DNA of 64,000 bases from Nematopogon swammerdamellus (taxonomy: Eukaryota > Arthropoda > Insecta > Lepidoptera > Adelidae). The DNA is taken from positions 7,286,545 through 7,350,544 of the forward strand of contig OX336336.1 of the NCBI GenBank assembly GCA_946902875.1. Reading direction: 5' to 3'. The notes beneath the pieces are model-generated. The model searched no databases and had not been told where the DNA came from. It worked only from the letters and a program-made list of their open reading frames with translations. Below are positions 52,428 to 62,169 of this stretch, in pieces; the stretch's first letter is position 1, and the number at the start of each line of letters is the position of its first letter. The position numbers and the translations under genes were made by a program.

Positions 52428-52702
52428 AAAGAAACCGGCCAATTGCGAGGCGGACTCGCGCACCGAGGTATCCGCACCACGAAAAAAAAAACATTGAAAA
52501 AAAACACGTTTCTTGTATGGGGACCTCCTTAATTAATTTTTCACTTTTTCATTTTTAATTTGTGAAAATTTGCCAAAATAATACATATTCTGAGAAAATT
52601 TCAACCGGCTAGCTATTACGGTTCCAAAGATACAGCAATCGGACGGACGGACAGACAGACAGACGTTGTAGGCTTCCGTACGGGGTACGGAAACCTAAAA
52701 AA
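52428..52702 (-). repeat. Family D repeat, full length
   Basis: ACCGGCCAATTGCGAGGCGG, ACTCGCGCACCGAGGTATCC, CACGTTTCTTGTATGGGGAC, AATTTCAACCGGCTAGCTAT and CTTCCGTACGGGGTACGGAA ACC define both ends on the minus strand. Confidence 0.75.
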
Positions 52703-53150
52703 TCAATACAGAGAAATATGGAGAGTACATGGCGCTGCCTCAGTTTTTGCGTCAGTCCTCAGATGAGTTCTGCAATGCTGGTTGTAAATATGTATTGCAT
52801 TAAATTAGTATCTACAATATACAAAGTTATATTTATATTACAAAATGTAAACTGATATTAATATTGTATGTTGTGTACCTATACGTACATCAATCTCATA
52901 CATATTCAAGCTGTAGTTCAATATGATCTAAATTATTCGTCTCACACCTCCACAGCCCGTCAGCCTAACACCTCTCTATTTTCAATACCGCCTCGCCTAT
53001 CACATTTACAAACAAACTACGTCATTTGAATACATAATGAAGGTGTCAACCTATCGTGTGGCAGCCGACAATGCAAATAAATAATTACCTAGAAGGGGCA
53101 TAACTTGGCGAGCATGTGGAAGAGAAGTGAAGAAAGACGAAATACAGATA

Positions 53151-53546
53151 TACAGGGTGTTTTATGACCATAGGTCATAAAGCAAACCAGGTACTCCTGA
53201 GCCTATTTGGAGCAAAAAAGTTAGATGACGTTTTGTTCTACGGTGAACTTTTTTTTCCATACTAAACTAAATAAAGACACTCCATTTACGAAATGATCCC
53301 GTGTGAATAGACCGATGAACATGTGCGGGCGTCGACAATGCACAGAGCGGAGCGGCAACGTCGCAATGTAGCGAGCGTCGATTCGGTCGCACTACCGTAG
53401 CATATTGCGCACGAAAACTAATTTAATTGACAACTCCTTAATTAGGGTATATCTGACAAAACTTTACTGGGCTTTTTAGACTTCAAATTAGTCAATAAAT
53501 CACTGGTTTGCTTTATGTATGACCTATGGTCATAAAACACTCGTAT
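53151..53546. repeat. MITE-like element, 'TACAGGGTGTTTTATGACCA' ends
   Basis: Left end GGGTGTTTTATGACCATAGG TCATAAAGCAAACC and right end GGTTTGCTTTATGTATGACC TATGGTCATAAAACAC are imperfect reverse complements about 395 bp apart. Each arm also holds its own inner palindrome (ATGACCATAGGTCAT). The centre (53320-53410) is GC-rich and codes for nothing recognisable. Confidence 0.75.
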
Positions 53547-54162
53547 AGGATACTGAATCAGTTATTAAATTAATTTGAGCAGAGAAACCCTCGTAATTAA
53601 ATAAAATTACGGAAAGTATATTTCTAAAGTATATTAAGAGATATTAATTCTTAAAGGTTACGCTGCTTTCGTCTAATGTCTAAAATTACCGCGGGGTGGC
53701 CGGCCCCGCCCGGGGCCTGACGGCGAGCGACGCTAAGCGTGAGTTAATTTAACGCACGGTCGTCAAAAGTCAAAGTCGATAATTTTTGTATTGTGATTGT
53801 TTCTGTAATTGTTTTTAGGAGCAATGGATTATTTTATATCTATCTTTCTAATTAACACACTATTCTATATGATCTCTCACACGCTTGATTTTGTCTTATA
53901 TGTACATAGTTATTATGTACCTATCTACATCTCCGCAGGCTGTATCTCGAAAATTTAGGTACATAAGTATAGAATAACCGGCGTTGTACCGCAAGAATTC
54001 GGGGGAGTTACCTCACAACACAGACTGGCAGAAAAAATCAACCAAGAAAACTATCAAGCAGCAAGTAAGGCACGAATACACTTACCTACTGCATTGCTTA
54101 TTGTAAGGGCCATGCCATGGTGATGGCCAACATGTCGCCCTTTAGCACAGCGTTTTGTCTTT

Positions 54163-54232
54163 ATCCCTTAGTCACTGTTTAATACGTACACTGGGAGAAT
54201 GCAGTGGGGCTATTATTTTTAAGTGCCAGAAA
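54163..54232 (-). repeat. Alternative SINE head fragment
   Basis: ATCCCTTAGTCACTGTTTAA, GGGAGAATGCAGTGGGGCTA and TTATTTTTAAGTGCC match the alternative head at 35848-35925, without the SINE body. Confidence 0.55.
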
Positions 54233-54234
54233 CT

Positions 54235-54400
54235 GCATAGTAAGCGTCGTATTACCAGGCTAGACAGCCTAGCTACAGTCCGCAAATCTGCTGGCATGGC
54301 ACCTAACTGAGCGTGGTTTCGCGAGGAGAGGTGATTTCGGCTCTGTCGACTGCACCATTGGTCTCTCGGCACAGACACCCATGCTGGTTTACATTTTTAA
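54235..54400 (+). repeat. LINE family A 3' end (last codons and UTR)
   Basis: Reads AAGCGTCGTATTACCAGGCT, AGACAGCCTAGCTACAGTCC GCAAATCTGCTGGCATGG (coding end), then TGAGCGTGGTTTCGCGAGGA, GACTGCACCATTGGTCTCTC and CCCATGCTGGTTTACATTTT TAAAAA. The coding end corresponds to KRRI..LDSLATV..SAGMAP in the copy at 1958-2275. Confidence 0.75.
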
Positions 54401-54492
54401 AAAAGTATTCTTTTTGTATCTGTTGCAAATGAAGTGCAACAAAGTAAACAGAAAACAAAGTAAACAGTAATGCGGGCAACAAAGTAATATGT

Positions 54493-54753
54493 AGAGAGCG
54501 TTCCAACTAAAAGTTCCCTTCGCCGTTATGTTGGCTCCACTGTATATCTGTCAAAACAGCGTTGAGGGTTGCTATGTGTATAGATTTACCCGTAATTATC
54601 AGTATTTACTGTATTTTTTGTACGGTAAATACCGATTACATTATTAGGTAATAAAATCTTCACAATCTGGTAGCACGAATTTAAGCACTGACAGTGACAC
54701 TGACAGTGGAGCCAACATAACGGCGATGGGAACTTTTAGTTGGAACGCTCTAT
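54493..54753. repeat. MITE-like inverted repeat with about 50-bp arms
   Basis: Left arm AGAGCGTTCCAACTAAAAGT, TCGCCGTTATGTTGGCTCCA CTGT (54495-54543) and right arm ACAGTGGAGCCAACATAACG GCGA, ACTTTTAGTTGGAACGCTCT (54702-54751) are near-perfect reverse complements. The inner part includes GTGACACTGACAGTG repeats. TA at both borders would fit a Tc1/mariner-type target duplication. Confidence 0.85.
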
Positions 54754-55001
54754 AACCAATGTGAGGCAATACCCTCTCTGTGTATTTATTTCCATTCATC
54801 CGACTCTATACCACTGTGCTCAGCTCACCGAGAGAGCCTGCCGCTCGATTGGATAACAATGTCGCATAGCGGGGGTGGCAAATATGTTCTTCACAATCGA
54901 ATTAACAGTTCGTGACAGGTAGAACGTGGCCTTGTGTGAAAAAAATATGGAGATACATTTGAAAGAAAATATAGACATAAACAAAGAATACATAAATGAT
55001 G

Positions 55002-55140
55002 GTGTGCACCGAACAGGAAATTAGAAATAAGTGATTAACACCCGTCAGGTGGGACGACGACATCAAGTACGTCGTCGGCAGAAAATTTGAGAGGCCATGC
55101 AGTAGACGCATACATACACGCTTGACTGATTATCTCTGTC
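55002..55140 (+). pseudogene. RTE-type LINE 3' end, internally deleted
   Basis: CAGGTGGGACGACGACATCA, AGTACGTCGTCGGCAGAAAA, then a jump to TTTGAGAGG and GCAGTAGACGCATACATACA CGCTTGACTGA. The centre of the RTE C-terminus is missing. A second TCTTGACTGATTATCTCTTG copy of the tail follows (55145-55170). Confidence 0.7.
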
Positions 55141-55315
55141 ACACACCTCTTGACTGATTATCTCTTGTCACACCTGTGGACTCGTTTGTTGTTCATGATG
55201 TGATGACTGGCAGGCGGGCGAGAGCCCGTTCCTCCTCATCGAACTAACACAATGGACCATCAATGGACGGATAAAAATTATATTGACTTTAAAAATGATT
55301 TATATTTATGAAGTA

Positions 55316-55690
55316 CTAGCTGTTGCCCGCGACTTCGTCCATGGTCCGCATGGATAACTGAACATGACAAAATTCTTTCAGAACGACATGAAAATAAATC
55401 TTTTGTGATACTAAATCCTAAAAAGAAAACAGTTAAAATGGTTAGGTATACACTGAAAATATTTATTAATATTTAATATACATATAATTTAATATATATA
55501 GCTATGGCCCGCGGCTTTGCTCGCATGAAATTCGTATTTCAAAAGAAGAAAGTACATACCTAAGTAACTAATGGCGAGGCCGAAGGCCGAGCTGCGTTCA
55601 ATTCCGGGATATATACTGTCATTACGCAAAGTTTCCTCAAAATCCGTTCAGTGGTTTTTGAGTGATGCGCGTACAAACAGACAAAATTTT
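55316..55690 (+). repeat. Family G repeat pieces
   Basis: ACTAGCTGTTGCCCGCGACT TCGTCC (55316) and GCTATGGCCCGCGGCTTTGC TCGCATG (55500) are two starts of the same family. The second ends AATCCGTTCAGTGGTTTTTG AGTGATGCGCGTACAAACAG. Possibly two truncated copies in series. Confidence 0.6.
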
Positions 55691-55969
55691 TAAAAACTGT
55701 TCTAACATGTTCAGTTTCTCATTTTAAGTCGTTCTGGTTATATTTTTTTCCGAATATATTCAATGTACATACTTTTTTGCATTTACGATTTTATTATAAA
55801 TGTATAGATTACAAATTTTATCTCTAGAGAAACTCAAAATGTAGTTGACGTTGGCTTTTGAGGCAGAAATTTAAATATTTAATAGGTTTTAATATGTTGT
55901 AGAGCATTGGAAATATTTTCATACAAAACAAACTTCGATCTCGAATTTGAATTTGAACTTTCCTAATAA

Positions 55970-56180
55970 TCAAAGCGAAGTTTCTACGGGCCACCGGGCC
56001 ACGTACGTCAATATATTATGAATATCATTATAACTCGAGAACCACTTTATCGATTTACATACAGTTTTCACTGTTACATTCTGTCACTTCTCAAGATGGT
56101 TAAAAATCAAAACGCTACGTCGTGGGCGGCCTGAGCTGTGAGAAAAGTCACGCGATTCGAAGCCGCGGGCAAATGCTAGT
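55970..56180 (+). repeat. Family H repeat
   Basis: ATTATAACTCGAGAACCACT, TACAGTTTTCACTGTTACAT, TCTGTCACTTCTCAAGATGG and GGCGGCCTGAGCTGTGAGAA AAGTCACGCG are found again, diverged, at 63790-63965. It ends in CGAAGCCGCGGGCAAATGCT AG. Confidence 0.65.
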
Positions 56181-56544
56181 GCTTAATAAAGTGCTTTTAT
56201 TTTTCAGCAACCGAACTCGACGACGACGGTTTGTGCCCGAATGATGAAAAATATACCCACTTTTATGACCCACGGTAGTATAATTTAAGCAAAATGCATT
56301 AACATACATTTGAAATATGCCCAGTTTGACACATGACACACTCACTCACTCATAATCCTACGAACTATATTATATTAAATCATTATATTTTATATGTTAG
56401 TACTAAGCATGTGCGCGCTTTTTTATATTTCTTCATTAGGTGAATGCAAAGCTAAATACGACTTTGGCGACGACAGCATAAGATTCAATATTGAATCGTG
56501 CAACTTAACAGAACGCAGGAGAAGATGCAAGCAACGGTTCGACA

Positions 56545-56690
56545 ATTTAGAGAGAATACGTCATCGACCCAATGGCGGAATTGGTAACGCGTTGGTGGCG
56601 GCTCAAGCCCGAGTTCCAGGTTCGAATCCTGGCCGGGACGTATTTGTTCTCTTCATCTTCGGCGTTGGCCTTTATCTAACTGAACTATAT
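56545..56690 (+). repeat. SINE family C (tRNA-derived)
   Basis: AATTTAGAGAGAATACGTCA precedes the tRNA-like part CGACCCAATGGCGGAATTGG TAACGCG..GTTCCAGGTTCGAATCCTGG CCGGGACG, with a perfect B-box. The downstream part is TTCTCTTCATCTTCGGCGTT. The 5' and 3' halves of the presumed acceptor stem (GACCCAA/CCGGGAC) pair poorly. Confidence 0.7.
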
Positions 56691-57254
56691 TACAATGTTG
56701 TTACAATAGACAGTAGCAATTATATTCTTTCGTATTTTATGAAGATATAAATGTTTACTTGTGCGTCTACACGCTCTAGCTAGACTCTAGAGTAAACGAG
56801 GTTTACAGTAACGTTTATTTTTTATGCGTTAGTGATAAGACACAATTCGTAAGACAGAAGTTTTACTGCGACTCCGTTGTCAGTTTGCCTGTCTCTCTGT
56901 CTATCACGCAGTGTTTCGTTGGAAGGGAGAAGGGTCTGATACTTCTCGAAAAGTGGATTTTTATTATTTCAGCATGTGGCACATCTTTGGAACGGACTCA
57001 CATTGAAAATTGCTACCAACAATGTTATGCGGTAAAACTGATCTCGAGAGAGACAATACCACAGGTGCTCGTAAAATAATGCCATAAAATCTTTTGAAAG
57101 AATCAGAACTTCTGAAAATACGAGTAGGTCATTATTGACAACAAATTTCTACCCTCGTAACTTGTAACCCAGTTGCTGCTTGATTTATTCGATAGTTTAA
57201 TTCGTAGTGCATTCACTCGTATCATATCTCGATTGTTTATTCACGTGCAAAAAA

Positions 57255-57560
57255 TATATTTTAACCAACATGGGTGGCTGTGCCGAAGGACCAATGGTGC
57301 AGCCGACAGAGCCAAAATCTCCCTCGCGAAACCACGCTCAGAGAGGCGCCATGTCAGTATGGACTGTTGCTAGGCTGTGTAATGCGACGTTTGAAGACAT
57401 GAAACACTCGCCAGGAGACAGTTCCACACGCTGGCAAAGAAAAGATTTTGAGAACCGATGGGTTTTCAAAAGTCCAGTGTCAACAACAAAAAGATTTTCA
57501 GTTTCTCTGCGACAAGTGCTGGGAAGATAGGTTGGATAGCAATGAGTGACCCTACAAATC
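57255..57560 (-). pseudogene. LINE family A 3' end, decayed
   Basis: Minus-strand frame 57338-57733 includes FVVDTGLLKTHRFSKSFL, matching the block in the copy at 1958-2275, but RT..WN.LP is destroyed by deletions near 57410. The UTR (57262-57340) with GGTGGCTGTGCCGAAGGACC and CCTCGCGAAACCACGCTCAG is intact. The first part of that frame comes from the neighbouring RTE piece read backwards. Confidence 0.8.
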
Positions 57561-57607
57561 AGATGCAATACAAATGCTGTCAGGAAATAGGAAAATAGAG
57601 TGTGAGA

Positions 57608-57754
57608 AGACCGCCCGCCAGGTGGGACGACAACATCAAGTACGTCGGCGGAAAGAAGTGGTTCCGTATCGCTGAAGGCCGCCGGTAGGACTGGAGGAAA
57701 ATTGAAGAGGTGTATGTCCAGAAGTGGACGCATTCACGCTGACTGACTGACAGC
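57608..57754 (+). pseudogene. RTE-type LINE 3' end
   Basis: GCCAGGTGGGACGACAACAT, CAAGTACGTCGGCGGAAAGA, TTCCGTATCGCTGAAGGCCG and GAGGTGTATGTCCAGAAGTG GACGC, ending ACGCTGACTGACTGACAG. A 4-bp insertion (CCGGTAGGACT instead of GGGAGGACT) shifts the frame. Confidence 0.85.
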
Positions 57755-57867
57755 GTACCCGCCAAGGTCCATAAAGTGTTTTCTTCACACCATGTGAATT
57801 GCATTTCAGCGGTATTTAGCGGCGCGGTCTTAGCTTGCCCTCTTGATCGTTTCGAATCGAATGAGTT

Positions 57868-58010
57868 TTTTCTGACGGAAAAAATTACACGCATTCCTAC
57901 ACCTTCCGCTTCCGTTCGGAACCGTTGTAAAACCGTAGGTCCCTTCCCTTGCCCTAACTAAATGATAGGCTCGAATTATAGCTTACTGAGCTGGTACCAC
58001 CGTACCAGAT
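57868..58010 (+). repeat. SINE family B, middle fragment
   Basis: GTTTTTTCTGACGGAAAAAA (linker), GTTCGGAACCGTTGTAAAAC, CGTAGGTCCCTTCCCTTGCC and CTGGTACCACCGTACCAGAT in SINE sense. It ends exactly where SINE family C begins. Confidence 0.65.
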
Positions 58011-58116
58011 GTCAATTTAGAGAGATACGTCGGCGACCCGATAGCGGAATTGGTAACGCGCTGGCGGCTCAAGCTTGAGTTCCAGGTTCGAATCCTGGTC
58101 GGGACGTATTTTTTTT
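58011..58116 (+). repeat. SINE family C, left part, split by the composite element
   Basis: CAATTTAGAGAGATACGTCG, CGACCCGATAGCGGAATTGG, TTCCAGGTTCGAATCCTGGT CGGGACG and a T-run. Its right part (CTCTTCATTTTCGGCTTTGC ATTTATC) is found 3.1 kb away at 61269-61312, after the composite element. Confidence 0.75.
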
Positions 58117-58282
58117 CATTATTATTAAACGGTTTTATTTAGCTTGACTCCGTATATTTGTTTCTATCTTTGTTTCAAATCTTGCGACAACTTTTTCAAC
58201 TACTTCTACTGAACCGATTTTTATGAAACTTTGCACACACATTGAGTTCTCGTGACAATACAATATTATGATAATTTCAACT

Positions 58283-60351
58283 TGGTAACGAGGGTCTGAT
58301 GATGGAGTCAGGAGGTGGACAGTGGAACTCTTCAACCGTTACTAGTAACCTCCTCGAGTTTGGGCTCTTATGGTTGGTTTGGACGAGTGTCCCATACTTC
58401 TACCAATACACTTGGTGACGAGGGTCTGATGATGGAGTCAGGAGGTGTACAGTGGAACTCTTCAACCGTTACTAGTAACCCCCTCGAGTTTGGGCTCTTA
58501 AGATTGGTTTGGACGAGTGTCCCATACTTCTACCAATACACTTGGTGACGAGGGTCTGATGATGGAGTCAGGAGGTGTACAGTGGAACTCTTCAACCGTT
58601 ACTAGTAACCCCCTCGAGTTTGGGCTCAATTCGTTGGTTTGTACGAGTGTCCCATACTTCTACCAATACACTTGGTGACGAGGTTCTGATGATAGAATCA
58701 GGAGGTGTACAGTGGAACTCTTCAACCGTTACTAGTAACCCCATCGAGTTTGGGCTCATATGGTTGGTTTGGACGAGTGTCCCATACTTCTACCAAGACA
58801 CTTGGTGACGAGGGTCTGATGATGGAGTCAGGAGGTGTACAGTGGAACTCTTCAACCGTTACTAGTAACCCCCTCAAGTTTGGGCTCATTTGGTTGGTTT
58901 GGACGAGTGTCCCATACTTCTACCAATACACTTGGTGACGAGGGTCTTATGATGGAGTCAGGAGGTATACAGTGGAACTCTTCAACCGTTACTAGTAACC
59001 CCATCGAGTTTCGGCTCATATGGTTGGTTCTGACGAGTGTCCCATACTTCTATCAAGACACTTGGTGACGAGGGTCTGATGATGGAGTCAGGAGGTGTAC
59101 AGTGGAACTCTTCAACCGTTACTAGTAACCTCCTCGAGTTTGGGCTCATATGGTTGGTTTGGACGAGTGTCCCATACTTCTACCAAGACACTTGGTGACG
59201 AGGGTCTGATGATGGAGTCAGGAGGTGTACAGTGGAACTCTTCAACCGTTACTAGTAACCCCCTCGAGTTTGGGCTCATTTGGTTGGTTTGGACGAGTGT
59301 CCCATACTTCTACCAATATACTTGGTGACGCAGGTTCTGATGATGGAGTCAGGAGGTGTACAGTGGAACTGTTCAACCGTTACTAGTAACCCCCTCGAGT
59401 TTGGGCTCATTTAGTTGGTTTGGACGAGTGTCCCATACTTCTACCAATACACTTGGTGACGCAGGGTCTGATGATGAAGTCAGGAGGTGTACAGTGGAAC
59501 TCTTCAACCGTTACTAGTAACCCCACCGAGTTTCGGCTCATATTGTTGGTTTGGACGAGTGTCCCATATTTCTACCAAGGCACTTGGTGACGAGGGTCTG
59601 ATGATGGAGTCAGGAGGTGTACAGTGGAACTCGTCAACTGTTACTAGTAACCTCCTCGAGTTTGGGCTCATATGGTTGGTTTGGACGAGTGTCCCGTACT
59701 TCTACCAAGACACTTGGTGACGAGGGTCTGATGATGGAGTCAGGAGGTGTTCAGTGGAACTCTTCAACCGTTACTAGTAACCCCCTCGAGTTTGGGCTCA
59801 TTTGGTTGGTTTCGACGAGTGTCCCATACTTCTACCAATACACTTGGTGACGCAGGGTCTGATGATGGAGTCAGGAGGTGTACAGTGGAACTCTTCAACC
59901 GTTACTAGTACCCCCTCGAGTTCGGGCTCGTTTGGTTTGTTTGGACGAGTGTCCCATACTTCTACCAACACACTTGGTGACGAGGGTCTGATGATGGAGT
60001 CAGGAGGTGTATAGTGAAACTCTTCAACCGTTACTAGTAACCCCCTCGGGTTTGGGCTCATTTGGTTGGTTTGAACGAGTGTCCCATACTTCTACCAATA
60101 CACTTGGTGACGAGGGTCTGATGATGGAGTCAGGAGGTGTATAGTGGAACTCTTCAACCGTTACTAGTAACCCTCTCGAGTTTGGGCTCATTTGGTTAGT
60201 TTGGACGAGTGTCCCATACTTCTACCAATACACTTGGTGACGAGGGTCTGATGATGGAATCAGGAGGTGTACAGTGGAACTCTTCAACCGTTACTAGTAA
60301 CCCCCTCGAGTTTGGGCTCATTTGGTTTGTTTGGACGAGTGTCACATACTT
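58283..60351. repeat. 130-bp tandem array, about 16 units (copy 2)
   Basis: Counted from 16 occurrences of the GTTTGGGCTC word (58358 to 60309; a few carry a GTTTCGGCTC or GTTCGGGCTC variant). Units begin CTTGGTGACGAGGGTCTGAT and contain GTTACTAGTAAC. Some have a CGCAGGGTCT 1-bp insertion (59330, 59460, 59850), which groups units and shows local unit copying. Confidence 0.92.
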
Positions 60352-60756
60352 GTCGAACGCAAATGTATGAATGAAACAGGCATACCATCTGTTCAAATTT
60401 ATTTTGAAAGGGACGGCGTACACCTTATCCATCCAAAAGCCATACAGTTTCCAGTAAATTTTAATAACGGAACAGCTGAGAGACGGATGTTACCGATAAT
60501 TTTGTCATGGGTCTCCACTGTCCATAAAATGCAGGGCAGTACTGTTGACCATGCTGTCGTGTATTTCGGCTCCAGACTATTTGAGGAGGGTCAAGCGTAT
60601 GTTGCATTGAGTTGCGTAAAGTCTTTAGAAGGGCTATGTATTGAGGAGCTTGATTGTGAGAAATTGACAGGTAAGAAACCGTGCAACAAAGATGCAATGA
60701 GAGAGTTGGAAAGGATGAGGAGTTTGCGTAATGATACGAGCCAAAAATCAAACTAA
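60352..60756 (+). pseudogene. PIF1-type helicase C-terminal fragment (copy 2)
   Basis: The frame reads [41 protein letters not shown], then QAYVALSCVKSLEGL and a 40-residue charged tail (CIEELDCEKLTGKKP, AMRELERMRSLRN) to a TAA at 60754-60756. The motif V region is kept. In motif VI the arginine of ALSRVKS (present in copy 1) is cysteine here, which would abolish activity in the known family. The N-terminal helicase motifs are absent. The frame is open back into the array, but the upstream residues are array-derived. The palindrome starts 12 bp after the stop, so the original gene ended next to it. Confidence 0.82.
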
Positions 60757-60768
60757 AAACGAGTAAAT

Positions 60769-61268
60769 AAAAAAATAGGTAAAAAAACTTTTAAGTTAAA
60801 CGGTTTTATTTAAAAAAAAACTAGAAAAAAAACATCAGCTGTACAAAAAACTGGAAAATAATAAGGACACAAACCTGGGCCTTCTTAAGATTTTACGTCT
60901 GGGTAAGTAATCGTGCAGTGCTGTCTTCTCATGTCGGATGCCAAAGGGCACATTGTGTCGCTGCGTCAGCGGAATCAGTAATAAATAAAACGTGGGGCGT
61001 ATAATATGCGTAATAACATGCGCCCCACGTTTTTATATTAGTCTGTTAAAATTTATTACTGATTCCGCTGACGCAGCGACACAAAGTGCCCTTTGGCATC
61101 CGACATGAGAAGACAGCACTGCACGATTTCTTACCCAGACGTAAAATCTTAAGAAGGCCCAGGTTTGTGTCCTTATTATTTCCCAGTTTTTTGTACAGCT
61201 GATGTTTTTTTTCTAGTTTTTTTTAAATAAAACCGTTTAACTTAAAAGTTTTTTTACCTATTTTTTTT
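60769..61268. repeat. Large palindrome, arms about 230-250 bp, loop 21 bp (copy 2)
   Basis: Arms 60769-60999 and 61021-61268 close on CGTGGGGCG/CGCCCCACG. The left arm lacks about 18-20 bp (TTAACAGACTAATAT part) that the right arm keeps. Compared with copy 1, both arms lack ATACTAGCG-type words next to GTGCTGTCTTCTC. A change present in both arms of one copy but not in the other copy points to arm-to-arm copying. Confidence 0.9.
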
Positions 61269-61312
61269 CCTCTTCATTTTCGGCTTTGCATTTATCTAAT
61301 GAAGAAATATAA
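61269..61312 (+). repeat. SINE family C, right part
   Basis: CCTCTTCATTTTCGGCTTTG CATTTATCTAATGAAG continues the SINE interrupted at 58116 (compare 56645-56690 and the minus strand at 12050-12085). Confidence 0.7.
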
Positions 61313-61384
61313 AAAGCGAATACATGATTAGGACTAACATATAAAAATAAAAAAACATAATAGATGATGCCCGCATAAAGCCTT

Positions 61385-61530
61385 GGCTGTGTTCTCCTCT
61401 AGTCCAGTCGTAGTCCAGTATAACCAGCAATCTAAAGGGATTTACCTTTTCGGAGGTGATATTGGCTGGTCGGATTTGCCCTCTGGGCCCTCTGACTCAG
61501 CCATCCATACCGGATTACATTTAAAAAGAT
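61385..61530 (+). repeat. SINE family B tail-side fragment
   Basis: GGCTGTGTTCTCCTCTAGTC, CAGTATAACCAGCAATCTAA, TTTTCGGAGGTGATATTGGC and CCATCCATACCGGATTACAT in SINE sense. A short CAGTCGTAGTC duplication is inside. Confidence 0.75.
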
Positions 61531-61779
61531 GACGTGTCTGTGTATATATTGCCATGCACTGGGGCTAATGGAAACGAGTGGCCCAGTAATTTTCTGACTT
61601 TATCGATAACGATGGCCTTGAGGCACGAACGAGGCAGGCGTCGGTGTACGATAGTCATACGGTTTAATAGTGGTGGCAATTATGTTGAATCGTGCTATCT
61701 ATTTTAATACATAGGGGTTCATTAATAGACATACAAGGATAGATTAACTAAAAGGAAACCCTGACACACATTGTTCCGA

Positions 61780-62090
61780 CAAGAACTAGAGCTTAACAAC
61801 ACGAGTCAGCTAGCATATCTGGGGGCACGGCAGTGCCCCCGTCAAGTCGAGCAGACGCGGCCGTACCATCCTTTTCTCAATATGTGGAACACACTCCCTG
61901 CCCAGTGCCCATCTATTTCCTCCCAAGTACAGCCTTGGGTTTATCAAAGGGGGCCTGAAAAGGCTCCTGTCAGGCCCGCATGGCATTCGCAATCCCCGTG
62001 CATCACAGAATGTCCATGGGCATCGTTAGCACCTACTTGTAGGTGAAACGATGCCACATGTCACGCTATCCATTAAAAAAAAATTTCTCT
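61780..62090 (+). pseudogene. LINE family B 3' end, diverged
   Basis: Words AATATGTGGAACACACTCCC TGCCCA, ATTTCCTCCCAAGTACAGCC, GGCTCCTGTCAGGCCCGCAT and GAATGTCCATGGGCATCGTT AGCACC follow the family B order, ending CACGCTATCCATTAAAAAAA. The reading frame is not conserved. Confidence 0.7.
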
Positions 62091-62169
62091 TCGGGCCAAA
62101 AGCTGTCTTTTGTATGAAACGCGGATTAGGTTCTGCTTGGTATACTTACTGCTCGCACTTGTGCGATGG

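Larger units (their letters stand above)
58117..61268 (+). mobile_element. Palindrome / PIF1-helicase / 130-bp-array element, copy 2
   Basis: Parts in order: end motif TTAAACGGTTTTATTT (58125-58140), leader (58141-58282), 130-bp array of about 16 units (58283-60351), PIF1-type C-terminal fragment (60352-60756), palindrome (60769-61268). The element sits inside SINE family C, whose halves flank it, so the ends are known to within the T-run that borders both sides. No target duplication longer than T bases can be seen. Length is about 3.15 kb. It is the cleaner of the two copies, with no later insertion. Confidence 0.8.

Noticed and set aside
56568..56645. tRNA gene
   Set aside because: The B-box and T-arm are good, but acceptor pairing is poor and no proper anticodon arm could be drawn. 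Flanks are shared with 12030-12205 and 58011-58116, so it is a SINE.
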